From Streptomyces sp. HB132 (GTDB taxonomy: Bacteria > Actinomycetota > Actinomycetes > Streptomycetales > Streptomycetaceae), in the NCBI RefSeq assembly GCF_016909575.1, contig NZ_JAFBGA010000014.1, positions 62,001-126,000 of the forward strand: a stretch of DNA of 64,000 nt, read 5' to 3'. The notes under the pieces were generated by a model. It was given only the letters and a program-made list of their open reading frames with translations. It made no database searches and was not told where the DNA came from. Numbering within the stretch: position 1 is the first letter of the stretch; each line of letters begins with the position of its first letter. Shown one piece after another: positions 51,391 through 59,589 of this stretch. Position numbers and translations under genes: made by a program.

Positions 51391-51933
51391 TCAGGACGCG
51401 TCGGGTCCGGCGTCGGAGCCGCACGGGGTGACGCACGGCCCCTTGGCCCACCACTCCGGCAGCATCGCGATCGCCTCGTCGCCCAGCGGGTTCACCCCGG
51501 GGCCGGCGGCCAGCGAGTGGCCGACCAGGACGTGCAGGCACTTGACGCGGTCCGGCATGCCGCCCGCGCTCGGGAAGCCCTCAAGCACCTCGATGGCGTC
51601 GCGGCGCGCGACGTAGTCCTCGTGCGCGGCGCGGTAGGCGGCGGCCAGCTCCGGATCCGTCGTGAGCCGCTCGGTCATCTCCTTCATGACCCCGTTGGCC
51701 TCCAGCGTGCCGATCGCGGACGCGGCACGCGGGCAGGTCAGGTAGTACGTCGTCGGGAACGGCGTGCCGTCCTCCAGACGGGGCTGCGTCTCGACCACGT
51801 CCGGGTTGCCGCACGGGCAGCGGTGCGCGATGGCGCGAAGCCCGCGCGGCGGCCGGCCGAGCTGGAGCTCGAACGCGGCGATGTCCGCGTCGGTCGGCGT
51901 GGTGGATTCGGTCTGCGGAGGGGGCGTGTCCAT
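51391..51933 (-). CDS. DUF501-domain protein
   Basis: 180 residues from the ATG at 51933 (AAGGCAGG upstream; a further ATG at 51951 has no site). The DUF501 core (about 17-165) has the His-Cys-x-Cys-Gly cluster HRCPCGNPDVVETQPRLEDGTPFPTTYYLTCP, suggesting a metal site, and the segment ASAIGTLEANGVMKEMTERL. In many actinobacteria this gene lies between ftsB/divIC and ppx; the same order is seen here. Its function is unknown. Confidence 0.85.
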   Translation of the reverse strand: MDTPPPQTESTTPTDADIAAFELQLGRPPRGLRAIAHRCPCGNPDVVETQPRLEDGTPFPTTYYLTCPRAASAIGTLEANGVMKEMTERLTTDPELAAAYRAAHEDYVARRDAIEVLEGFPSAGGMPDRVKCLHVLVGHSLAAGPGVNPLGDEAIAMLPEWWAKGPCVTPCGSDAGPDAS

Positions 51934-52027
51934 GCCTGCCTTGAATGTCATCGGTCGGACTGTATGAATCGGTTCGGGAACGGAGCACTGCGGGTGCGCC
52001 GGATCCCGGACCGCTGCGGGGAGGGGG

Positions 52028-52498
52028 TCATTCGCGGTCGGCGCTGTCGACGCCGTCCCAGAGGTTCGAGTGCCAGGGCCGCCCCGTCGCCCCCGGCTCA
52101 CCCCGGCGCACCTCGGCCGCGTCCGGGTCGACCACCGTATAGCCGGTCTCGCCGGGCAGCACGTAGTGCAGGTGCTGGCGCGCGAGACGGCGGATGTACG
52201 CGTCGTCCTTGAGCCGCGCCTTCTCGTCCCGCAGCTCCTCGGTCCGCTCGCGGGCCTCCTGCGACAGCCTCTCCTGTTCCGCGATCTGGTCGCGCTGGGA
52301 GACGTACTGCCGCATGGGGTACGCGAGGGCGACCACCAGGGAGCAGACGATCAGAGCGAGGAACGCGGCCCGGCCGGTGAGCCGGGAGCGACGAGCCTGA
52401 CGGCGGTTCTGGGACCGGTAGACGCGGGCCGCCGTCTGCTCACCGAGCAGTCGCAGCCTGGTCGCGGTGGAGAACCGGTCGCGGTCCTTCCCGGCCAT
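52028..52498 (-). CDS. FtsB/DivIC-type septum formation initiator
   Basis: 156 residues. A basic cytoplasmic N-terminal part, one membrane helix (about 42-62: GRAAFLALIVCSLVVALAYPM), then a coiled coil (QIAEQERLSQEARERTEELRDEKARLKDD) and the family end LARQHLHYVLPGETGYTVVDPD. These proteins bridge FtsQ, FtsL and FtsI at the division septum. It lies between eno and the DUF501 gene, the usual order in actinobacteria. Confidence 0.9.
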   Translation of the reverse strand: MAGKDRDRFSTATRLRLLGEQTAARVYRSQNRRQARRSRLTGRAAFLALIVCSLVVALAYPMRQYVSQRDQIAEQERLSQEARERTEELRDEKARLKDDAYIRRLARQHLHYVLPGETGYTVVDPDAAEVRRGEPGATGRPWHSNLWDGVDSADRE

Positions 52499-52521
52499 GT
52501 CTCACGCCTCCCCGTTACGCA

Positions 52522-52566
52522 CGTCCGTCCCCGCACACGGTACGGGACCGGATGCGGGGACGGACG
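52522..52566. terminator. Hairpin between eno and ftsB
   Basis: Perfect 14-bp stem (CGTCCGTCCCCGCA at 52522-52535, complement at 52553-52566) with a 17-base loop, 26 bases past the enolase stop. Likely a full or partial terminator. Confidence 0.65.
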
Positions 52567-52591
52567 GAGGCTGTGCTCCGGACTCGGGCCG

Positions 52592-53878
52592 TCAGCCCTC
52601 GAAGCGGAACCGCGGGAACGCCGAACGCCCGGCGTACACCGCGGCGTCGTCGAGGATCTCCTCGATGCGCAGCAGCTGGTTGTACTTGGCGACGCGGTCC
52701 GAGCGGGCCGGTGCACCGGTCTTGATCTGACCGCAGTTCACCGCGACGGCGAGGTCGGCGATGGTGACGTCCTCGGTCTCGCCCGAGCGGTGGGACATCA
52801 TGCACTTGAAGCCGTTGCGCTGGGCCAGCTCGACGGCGTCCAGGGTCTCGGTCAGCGAACCGATCTGGTTGACCTTGACGAGCAGGGCGTTGGCCGAGCC
52901 CTCCTCGATGCCGCGGGCGAGGCGCTCGGGGTTGGTGACGAACAGGTCGTCACCGACGATCTGCACCTTGGAGCCGAGCTTGTCGGTGATGACCTTCCAG
53001 CCCGCCCAGTCGTCCTCGTACAGCGGGTCCTCGATGGAGACCAGCGGGTAAGCGGAGACGAGCTCCTCGTAGTACTCGGTCATCTCGGCGGCCGAGCGGG
53101 ACTTGCCCTCGAACTCGTAGACGCCGTCCTTGTAGAACTCGGACGCGGCGACGTCGAGCGCGAGCGCGATGTCGCGGCCCGGGACGTAACCGGCCTCCTT
53201 GACGGCCTCGAGGATGAGGTCGAGGGCGGCGCGGTTGGACTCGAGGTTGGGGGCGAAGCCGCCCTCGTCACCGAGACCGGTGGACAGGCCCTTGGTCTTC
53301 AGGACCTTCTTCAGCGTGTGGTAGATCTCCGCACCCCAGCGCAGGGCCTCGGAGAACGACTCGGCGCCGATCGGCGCGATCATGAACTCCTGGATGTCCA
53401 CGTTGGAGTCGGCGTGCGAGCCGCCGTTCAGGATGTTCATCATCGGAACGGGCAGCAGGTGCGCGTTCGGGCCGCCGAGGTAGCGGAACAGCGGGAGGTC
53501 GGAGGCCTCGGACGCGGCGTGCGCCACGGCCAGCGAGACACCGAGGATGGCGTTGGCGCCGAGGGAGCCCTTGTTCTCGGTCGCGTCCAGGTCGAACATC
53601 GCCTGGTCGATGAGGCGCTGCTCGGTGGCGTCGTAGCCGACGAGCTCCGGGCCGATCTGCTCGATCACGGCGAGGACGGCCTTCTCGACGCCCTTGCCCT
53701 GGTAGCGGTTGGGGTCACCGTCGCGAAGCTCAATGGCCTCGAACGCACCGGTGGAGGCGCCGGACGGAACAGCAGCACGTCCCGTGCTGCCGTCGTCGAG
53801 GCCAACCTCGACCTCGACCGTGGGGTTGCCCCGGGAGTCGAGGATTTCCCTGGCTACGACGACGTCGATGGACGGCAC
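52592..53878 (-). CDS. eno: Enolase
   Basis: 428 residues, full length. Converts 2-phosphoglycerate to phosphoenolpyruvate. Mg ligands and the catalytic residues lie in the recognised segments: start AREILDSRGNPTVEVEV, the loop SGASTGAFEAIELRD, the signature MMSHRSGETEDVTIADLAVAVNCGQIKTGAP near the end, and ALDVAASEFYKDGVY. The GTG at 53878 is used with AAGGAG about 9 bases upstream. A single gene with its own promoter in a 300-base gap above. Confidence 0.97.
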   Translation of the reverse strand: MPSIDVVVAREILDSRGNPTVEVEVGLDDGSTGRAAVPSGASTGAFEAIELRDGDPNRYQGKGVEKAVLAVIEQIGPELVGYDATEQRLIDQAMFDLDATENKGSLGANAILGVSLAVAHAASEASDLPLFRYLGGPNAHLLPVPMMNILNGGSHADSNVDIQEFMIAPIGAESFSEALRWGAEIYHTLKKVLKTKGLSTGLGDEGGFAPNLESNRAALDLILEAVKEAGYVPGRDIALALDVAASEFYKDGVYEFEGKSRSAAEMTEYYEELVSAYPLVSIEDPLYEDDWAGWKVITDKLGSKVQIVGDDLFVTNPERLARGIEEGSANALLVKVNQIGSLTETLDAVELAQRNGFKCMMSHRSGETEDVTIADLAVAVNCGQIKTGAPARSDRVAKYNQLLRIEEILDDAAVYAGRSAFPRFRFEG

Positions 53879-54121
53879 GAGGCATCTCCTTCTGGGATCT
53901 GACACTGGTTGTGCAGGGTCACTGTGGCCTTGCGCCACGAGCCTAACCGGCTCGGCCCGCTCCGTCGGCCGTCCGCCCGTCACCTGGGACGAAAAAGGAC
54001 CCAAGGACCTGCATAACGGGCGAAGCAGCAGAATCTTACTGGCAAGTAACCACAACAGTTGAACGCTCACCCCCCGCCGGCGAGCCTGCCGCGCACTCGA
54101 CCGCGGGGTCCGGACACGACT

Positions 54122-54158
54122 CCGGCCCGGCGTGCGGGGGGTCAGCACGCCGGGCCGG
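54122..54158. terminator. Terminator after the short Rpf protein
   Basis: Perfect 14-bp inverted repeat (CCGGCCCGGCGTGC / GCACGCCGGGCCGG) with a 9-base loop, 33 bases past the stop of the next gene above on the minus strand. The rest of the gap to eno (53879-54121) contains only the eno promoter region. Confidence 0.75.
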
Positions 54159-54191
54159 GCCTCCGGGGCGGGAGGAGGAAACGACCCCGGA

Positions 54192-54884
54192 CTACTTCAG
54201 GTGGAGCTGCTGACCCGGGAAGATCAGGTCGGCCTCGTCGACGATGTCGTCGTTCAGCTCGAACAGCTTCTCCCAGCCGCCCTTGACCTTCTTCGCGTCA
54301 GCGATCTTGCTGAGGGTGTCGCCGGACTTGACCTTGTACTCACCGTCACCCTTCTCGACCTTGTCGCCGGTCGGGGTGGTGACCGTCTCCTTGGGAGCCG
54401 TGCGCTTCTCACTGCGCGTGGTGGGCTGCTCGGCCTTGCGCTCCGGCGCGGCCTGCGGGGCCGTGTCGCCGTTCTTCTCCGAGCCGGTGTCGACACCCGG
54501 GTCCACGCCGTCGTTCGTCAGGCCGCCGGCACCGGCGCAGGCCCAGGCACCGGGGCCCTGCAGGTCGAGGAGCTTCTCGGCGGCGGCTATCTGCTGGTCC
54601 TTGCTGGCCAGGTCGGCGCGGGCGGCGTACTGCGTGCCGCCGGCGGCCGCCCAGCTGGACTGCGAGAACTGCAGGCCGCCGTAGTAGCCGTTGCCGGTGT
54701 TGATGGACCAGTTGCCGCCGGACTCGCACTGGGCGACGGCGTCCCAGGTCTCGACGGAGGCGGCCGAGGCGCCGGTCGCTCCCATGAGCGGTACGGCCAC
54801 GGCGGCACCGGTGACGCCGGCCAGGGTCGCGATGCGGACGGCCTTGGACGGGCGACGGTGCTTGCCCTTGCTGGAAAGCAGCAT
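54192..54884 (-). CDS. Rpf-like transglycosylase with LysM domain (short form)
   Basis: 230 residues from the ATG at 54884 (GAGGAGAACC just upstream). A Sec signal peptide (basic start, then VRIATLAGVTGAAVAVPLMGATGASA) is followed by the Rpf lysozyme-like domain, whose catalytic Glu is in AQCESGGNW, with the family segment YYGGLQFSQSSWAAAGG. A linker and a C-terminal LysM domain (EYKVKSGDTLSKIADAKKVKGGWEKLFELN) bind peptidoglycan. Such proteins cleave cell wall during germination or resuscitation. It lies behind a ydaO riboswitch. Similar in arrangement to the second Rpf gene upstream. Confidence 0.92.
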   Translation of the reverse strand: MLLSSKGKHRRPSKAVRIATLAGVTGAAVAVPLMGATGASAASVETWDAVAQCESGGNWSINTGNGYYGGLQFSQSSWAAAGGTQYAARADLASKDQQIAAAEKLLDLQGPGAWACAGAGGLTNDGVDPGVDTGSEKNGDTAPQAAPERKAEQPTTRSEKRTAPKETVTTPTGDKVEKGDGEYKVKSGDTLSKIADAKKVKGGWEKLFELNDDIVDEADLIFPGQQLHLK

Positions 54885-54904
54885 GGTTCTCCTCACCGAC
54901 GCCT

Positions 54905-55105
54905 ACGAGGTGAGCTGTCGGGTTCGGGCCTGTGAGTTGCCCGGACGCCCGCTCCCGCGGACATCTTCACCCCTAGCCGTCCCTTCGCCCGTCTCTCGAC
55001 GACCGGGTCCGGCGCTTACCTGGGTCCCCCGCTCCTGCCTACGGCGCTTTACGCGTCGGTCCCCTTCGTCCGACGGCAGGATTCGGCGTGACGGTCGAAG
55101 GTGCC
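54905..55105 (-). ncRNA. ydaO-yuaA (cyclic di-AMP) riboswitch
   Basis: In the leader of the short Rpf gene the conserved ydaO stretches occur in order on the minus strand: GCCGAATCCTGCC (55075-55087), GGGGGACCCAGG (55019-55030) and GGGGTGAAGATG (54962-54973). c-di-AMP binding to this RNA shuts off cell-wall hydrolase genes in actinobacteria, including rpf genes of streptomycetes. The exact edges are approximate. About 20 bases separate it from the start codon. Confidence 0.85.
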
Positions 55106-55124
55106 CGCGGTGCGAGCGGCTCCG

Positions 55125-55154
55125 ACCGTAAACACACGCAACCCCCACATTCAA
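55125..55154 (-). promoter_or_regulatory. Promoter for the riboswitch transcript
   Basis: On the minus strand TTGAAT (55149-55154), an 18-base spacer and TACGGT (55125-55130). Transcription would start near 55118, just before the riboswitch. Confidence 0.5.
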
Positions 55155-55273
55155 AGATGGACATAACGGCTAATCAGCGCGTAACGGTCCGGGACTTGTG
55201 CGCGTTTTCGCAGGTCGGAGCCAATATGGACGGATCGGGCGGACCAGGCGCGCCAGTTGAAGCAAAGAGACCC

Positions 55274-55300
55274 ATGTCTCACTTACGCATAAGTGGACAT
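55274..55300. promoter_or_regulatory. Long inverted repeat above the Rpf promoter
   Basis: ATGTC-t-CACTTA-CGCA-TAAGTG-GACAT: perfect arms of 6 and 5 bp separated by one unpaired t and a 4-base centre. It lies 120 bases above the -35 box of the riboswitch promoter and 47 bases past the stop of rpfA. It looks like a protein-binding site. The rest of the gap (55155-55346) has a weak hairpin (GCCCC/GGGGC, 55314-55330) that may end rpfA. Confidence 0.5.
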
Positions 55301-55346
55301 AGGCCTCTGAACTGCCCCTGCATTCGGGGCGTTTTCCCGCTTTTGA

Positions 55347-56348
55347 TCAGTTGGCGGCGGCGGTCTCCGCCTGGGCGGCGGGGGCATCCGCCCCGAGGCC
55401 GAGGTCCAGGCTCTGGCCGGGAAGGATCAGGTCCGGGTCGGAACCCAGCTCACCCTTGTTGGCCTCGTAGAGCGCGGTCCAGCCACCGGGGAGCTCCTGC
55501 GAGTCCGCGATCGCCCAGAGGTTGTCGCCCGTGCGGACGGTGTACGTCCCCTCGGCTCCCTGGCGCGCCTCGGAGTCGCCGCGCGACGCGTGCCGGCCGG
55601 ACTCGCGCCCGTCCTCCAGGTCCGTCCCGGCACTCGCCTCCGGAGCCGGGGTGCCGCGGTGCTTCCCGCCCTTGGCCTTGTCACCCTTCGAGGCGCCGCC
55701 CTTCGCCGCGCCGGACGCCCCGGACGCCTCGGACGCCTCGGGGGACGGAGTGGCGGACGGCGCCGCGTCGGTGCTGCCCGCGTCGTCGCTCGCGTCCGCC
55801 GTGTCGCCGGTGGCCTTGCCCTTGGACTCGCCCTTCGGGTTCGCGTCGTCCTTCGAGTCCGCGTCGTCCGTCGATCCGGCCGGATCCGACGCCTCGGAGG
55901 AGGGGGTCTCGGTAGCCGTTTCGGAGGGCTCCGCCGACGTCTCGTCGCCCGGATCGACACCCGGCAGCGCGCCGTCCAGGGCGAGCCCGGAGATCACCGC
56001 GCAACTGGCCCACGCCTGCGGCCCCTTGTCGTCCAGCACCTTCTCCGCGACCGCTATCTGCTGCGAGCGGCTGGCCAGGTCCGCGCGGGACGCGTACGCC
56101 GTACCGCCGTAGGCCGACCACGTCTCCTGCGAGAACTGCAGGCCGCCGTAGTAGCCGTTGCCGAGGTCGGCACTCCACATGCCACCGCTCTCGCATTCGG
56201 CGACCCGGTCCCAGGTCGTGGCCTCTGTGGCCTGCGCGCCGCCCGCTCCGAGCAGCGGGATGGCGATGGCCGACCCCGTGACGCCTGCGGCGACGACGAT
56301 GGCGGGTGCCTGACGAGGGCGACGGTGTCTGCCGTTCGCGGAGCCCAT
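55347..56348 (-). CDS. rpfA: Rpf-like transglycosylase with LysM domain (long form)
   Basis: 333 residues. Sec signal (HRRPRQAPAIVVAAGVTGSAIAIPLLGAGGAQA), then the Rpf domain with catalytic Glu in AECESGGMW and YYGGLQFSQETWSAYGG, a long Asp/Ser/Pro/Thr-rich linker (about 120-260) and a C-terminal LysM (GTYTVRTGDNLWAIADSQELPGGWTALYEAN). Sized and placed like RpfA of streptomycetes, but I assign the name from family knowledge only. GGAAGG precedes the ATG. Its own leader has no ydaO element that I can see. It may share substrate with the short Rpf. Confidence 0.88.
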   Translation of the reverse strand: MGSANGRHRRPRQAPAIVVAAGVTGSAIAIPLLGAGGAQATEATTWDRVAECESGGMWSADLGNGYYGGLQFSQETWSAYGGTAYASRADLASRSQQIAVAEKVLDDKGPQAWASCAVISGLALDGALPGVDPGDETSAEPSETATETPSSEASDPAGSTDDADSKDDANPKGESKGKATGDTADASDDAGSTDAAPSATPSPEASEASGASGAAKGGASKGDKAKGGKHRGTPAPEASAGTDLEDGRESGRHASRGDSEARQGAEGTYTVRTGDNLWAIADSQELPGGWTALYEANKGELGSDPDLILPGQSLDLGLGADAPAAQAETAAAN

Positions 56349-56453
56349 GGGATTGCCTTCCGTGTGACTGACATGTGACGGGTGAGTCGAACGGTGAACC
56401 TAGCCCTACTCGAACGTGTGTCACAAGTCGATGCAGCGGAGATCACGCGAAAG

Positions 56454-57749
56454 TCACAGAGTTGACAGGCTGTCACCTTTTTCGTCCGGGCGTCCCGGAC
56501 CGAACTCCACCGGAAGCGTGCGCAGTCCGCGCATGATGAGCCCGCCGCGCCATCGCAAATCGGCAGGTTCCGCAGCGAGCCGCAGGTCGGGGAGGCGCCG
56601 CAGCAGTGTCGCCAGCGCCACCCGGCCCTCCAGCCGGGCCAGCGGCGCACCCACGCAGTAGTGGATGCCGTGGCCGTAGCCGAGGTGCTGGTTGTCACTC
56701 CTGGCGAGATCCAGGGTGTCCGCATCCTGGAATCTCTCCGGATCACGATCGGCGGCGGCCAGCACCACGAGAACGGGGTCCCCCACCGCGATGTCCTGTC
56801 CCCCCAAGGACACGGGCTCGGTGGCGTAGCGCCAGGTCGCGAGCTCCACCGGGCCGTCGTAGCGCAGCAACTCCTCGATGCCCGTCGCGAGCAGATCCGT
56901 CTCCCCCGCCGCCAGGGAGCGCTCCAGGCGTTCGCGCTGGGGCGGGTTGCGCAGCAGGGCGTAGGTGCCGTTGCCGATGAGATTCACCGTCGTCTCGAAA
57001 CCGGCGAACAGGAGGATGAAGGCCATGGCCGCGGCCTCGTTCTCGCTGAGGTGCTCGCCGTGGTCGCTCGCCCGGATCAGTCCCGAGATCAGGTCGTCGC
57101 CGGGGTTCTCCCTCTTGCGGTGGATGAGTTCGGCGAGATAGCCGCGCATCTTCTTGACCGACCTGGCGACCCCGCCGCGCGGCCCCCCGCCGTGCCGGAT
57201 CATCATGCCCGCCCAGTCGCGGAAGTCGTCCTGGTCCTCGCGCGGTACACCCAGCAGGTCGCAGATCGCGTAGATGGGGAGCGGGAAGGCGAAGTCGTGG
57301 ATGAGGTCCGCCTTCCCCTCCTCGATGAAACTGTCGATGAGGCGGTCCGTGAGTTCCTGCACGCGCGGCGCGAACTCCGCGACCCGGCGCGGGGTGAACG
57401 CCTTGGACACGAGCCGGCGCAGCCGGGTGTGGTCCGGTGGATCGATGTTCAGCAGATGCGTCATCAGCTCCGCCTGACGCTCCCCCGGAATGCCCGTCCG
57501 GCCCTTGGCGTTCGCGGACCCCGCGTGGTGGGCGGGGTTCTTGGAGAGCCGGGTGTCCGCGAGTGCCTGTCTGGCATCGGCGTACCGGGTCACCAGCCAG
57601 GCCTCGACGCCGCTGGGCAGCGCCGTGCGGTGCACCGGGCTGTGCTCGCGGAGCCACGCGTAGGCCGGGTAGGGGTCGGTGGCGAACTCCCAGGTGAAGA
57701 GTTCGGGCGCTGCGTCGGGCGCGGAGGACGTGTCGGGGCTGTCGTTCAC
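56454..57749 (-). CDS. Cytochrome P450 (CYP107-like)
   Basis: 431 residues. Heme-ligand Cys365 in GYGHGIHYCVGAPLARLEG; I-helix oxygen site FAGFETTVN in which the usual AGxxT is AGFETT; K-helix ELLRYDGPV-type ExxR (EELLRYDGP). It is most like macrolide- and xenobiotic-hydroxylating soluble P450s. The substrate is unknown. The GTG start overlaps the mazG stop by four bases (GTGA), so it is translationally coupled to a nucleotide-cleaning enzyme, an odd pairing. It needs separate ferredoxin and reductase, not seen here. Confidence 0.92.
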   Translation of the reverse strand: MNDSPDTSSAPDAAPELFTWEFATDPYPAYAWLREHSPVHRTALPSGVEAWLVTRYADARQALADTRLSKNPAHHAGSANAKGRTGIPGERQAELMTHLLNIDPPDHTRLRRLVSKAFTPRRVAEFAPRVQELTDRLIDSFIEEGKADLIHDFAFPLPIYAICDLLGVPREDQDDFRDWAGMMIRHGGGPRGGVARSVKKMRGYLAELIHRKRENPGDDLISGLIRASDHGEHLSENEAAAMAFILLFAGFETTVNLIGNGTYALLRNPPQRERLERSLAAGETDLLATGIEELLRYDGPVELATWRYATEPVSLGGQDIAVGDPVLVVLAAADRDPERFQDADTLDLARSDNQHLGYGHGIHYCVGAPLARLEGRVALATLLRRLPDLRLAAEPADLRWRGGLIMRGLRTLPVEFGPGRPDEKGDSLSTL

Positions 57750-58732
57750 TCCTCGACGCTATCCGGAGTGGTACCGAGCCCCTCCGCCGCCCGGATCGCG
57801 TCCCGGTAGGCGCGGGCGGCGGCCCGCAGGGCGGCCTCCGGGTCGGTGCCGTCCTGTTCGGCCCGTACGGCGAGGGCGAGCAGGCGGTACCCCACCCCGT
57901 CGCCCTCGGGGAGCGCGGCGTCGAGGTCCGCGGCGCGGGCCCGGCTTCCGAGCTTGGCCGCCAGTGCCAGGCCGGGCTGGCCGAGCGGCACCCCGTCGGT
58001 GACCGATTCGCGCTGCTTCTCGATCGCCTTCGTCCGCAGCCAGTGCGCGTGGACGTCCTCCGGGGTCTCGGCGGTCTCGTCGCCGAACACGTGGGGATGC
58101 CGGTGGATCAGCTTCTCGACGATCGTGGCCGCGACGTCGTCGATGCCGAACGGCTCCTCCTGGTCCTCCTGCGCGATGCGCGCGTGGAAGACGACCTGGA
58201 GCAGGACGTCGCCGAGCTCCTCGCGCAGTTCCCCGCGGTCGCCGTCCTCGATGGCCTCGACCAGTTCGTACGCCTCCTCGATGGCGTACTTCGCGAGGCT
58301 CCTGTGTGTCTTCTGCGAGGTCCACGGGCATTCGCGCCTGATCCGGTCCATGACCTGGACCAGGTCCAGGAGCCGGGCGCCGGGCAGGTCGTACGAACCG
58401 GGCAGCAGCTCCAGGTCCGGCATCTGCACCCGGCCCGAACCACCGAGCCGGGCCAGGCCGTCGGTGAGCGGCTGGTTTCCCTCGCCGCCCACCAGCACCA
58501 CCACGGTGCGGCCGCCCGCGCAGTCGTCCACCAGTTCCTCGGCCGACGGCGCGGTGTGGTCGACGACGACCCCCGCCTCCCCCAGATAGGGCAGCTGCGG
58601 ATGGTCCCGCTCGGCGCACAGCACCCGGTCGGCGGCGTGCAGCGTCTGCCACGCGGGCCAGGACAGCAGACCGGGAGCGACCCGGTGGCTGGCGGTGAGC
58701 AGGACGATACGACCGGGGTCTTCAGCGTTCAC
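57746..58732 (-). CDS. mazG: MazG nucleoside triphosphate pyrophosphohydrolase
   Basis: 328 residues. The MazG-type central domain (about 120-230) contains RRECPWTSQKTHRSLAKYAIEEAYELVEAIEDGDRGELREELGD, whose acidic EEAYE and EELGD residues bind Mg. It hydrolyses (d)NTPs to monophosphates, preventing misincorporation. An extra N-terminal 110 residues (GLLSWPAWQTLHAADRVLCAERDHPQLP) resemble a tetrapyrrole-methylase-like domain, the arrangement seen in the full-length actinobacterial MazG. It starts with GTG. It is coupled to the P450. Confidence 0.9.
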   Translation of the reverse strand: MNAEDPGRIVLLTASHRVAPGLLSWPAWQTLHAADRVLCAERDHPQLPYLGEAGVVVDHTAPSAEELVDDCAGGRTVVVLVGGEGNQPLTDGLARLGGSGRVQMPDLELLPGSYDLPGARLLDLVQVMDRIRRECPWTSQKTHRSLAKYAIEEAYELVEAIEDGDRGELREELGDVLLQVVFHARIAQEDQEEPFGIDDVAATIVEKLIHRHPHVFGDETAETPEDVHAHWLRTKAIEKQRESVTDGVPLGQPGLALAAKLGSRARAADLDAALPEGDGVGYRLLALAVRAEQDGTDPEAALRAAARAYRDAIRAAEGLGTTPDSVEE

Positions 58733-58761
58733 ACCCCGAACCTACCCGTGGAGGGGCCGGG

Positions 58762-59418
58762 TCAGGCGCCGGCCTCGGGGTCCTGGCCCCGCACGGGGGT
58801 GACCTGGGTGATCCACGGGGCCTTGTACGTGCTGAGCTGGACCTTCTGGTTGTCCCAGCTGCCGTAGCGCGGGTTGACGTCGATGCGGAGCGCCTTCGAC
58901 GCCTCGGTGAGGGACTGCCCCACGGCCTTCACCCCTGCGGGGCTCTGCAGGTCGGCACCGAGCGCCCGGGCCAGCTTCTGGAGCTGTACCTCCTGGCGCA
59001 GGCTCGCCTCGATCTGGCCGGGCGCCACCCAGCGCTGCTCCAGCATCAGCGTCCGCACTCCCTCGTCGCCTCCGGACTGCGCGGAGGCGTCACTGCGGAT
59101 CTGCTGGACCTCCTTGCGGCTGACGCTCACCCCTGCGTCCTTCGCGGCCCGGTCCAGGACCCGCCCGAAGATCAGGCCGGACAGCTTGACCCGGTTCAGC
59201 TGGCCCGACTTCGCCACCAGTTCAGCGGACTGCTCCGACTCCTGCTGCGCACTGCGTACGTCGGCCGCCTCCGCCTGGACCGTGGCCACGTCGATCCTGT
59301 CGCCGCCGACCACGGCCGCGGCACCGGGATGGGCCTCGCTGCCACAGGCGGACAGGAGCGGCACCGCGACGAGCGTTGCGGCGGAAAGGGCGAGCGCGGT
59401 GCGACGACGGCGGTGCAA
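58762..59418 (-). CDS. SurA-N-type secreted lipoprotein
   Basis: 218 residues from a TTG at 59418 with GGGAGG five bases upstream; a longer frame to 59457 is rejected. Signal peptide with lipobox LLSAC (Cys25), followed by a SurA N-terminal chaperone-like domain (about 45-150: GDRIDVATVQAEAADV, LSGLIFGRVLDRAAKDAGVSVSRKEVQQI) and a short conserved C-terminal segment (NPRYGSWDNQKVQLS). No PPIase domain. It is probably a surface chaperone. It lies 29 bases above mazG. Confidence 0.82.
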   Translation of the reverse strand: MHRRRRTALALSAATLVAVPLLSACGSEAHPGAAAVVGGDRIDVATVQAEAADVRSAQQESEQSAELVAKSGQLNRVKLSGLIFGRVLDRAAKDAGVSVSRKEVQQIRSDASAQSGGDEGVRTLMLEQRWVAPGQIEASLRQEVQLQKLARALGADLQSPAGVKAVGQSLTEASKALRIDVNPRYGSWDNQKVQLSTYKAPWITQVTPVRGQDPEAGA

Positions 59419-59589
59419 AGGGAGCCTCCCGGGGAGAGTTTGTGCATCAGTGCACAAAGCCTTGCGGTGATCGATGTTAGGCAGTGGACGTGATTCGGGC
59501 CACTGCTTCGACCAACGATTTCCGGACGGGTCAGTGTGGGGTACGGGACGAAATCCCTTCCGGCTCGCCCATTTCGGCCCTCCCCGGCC

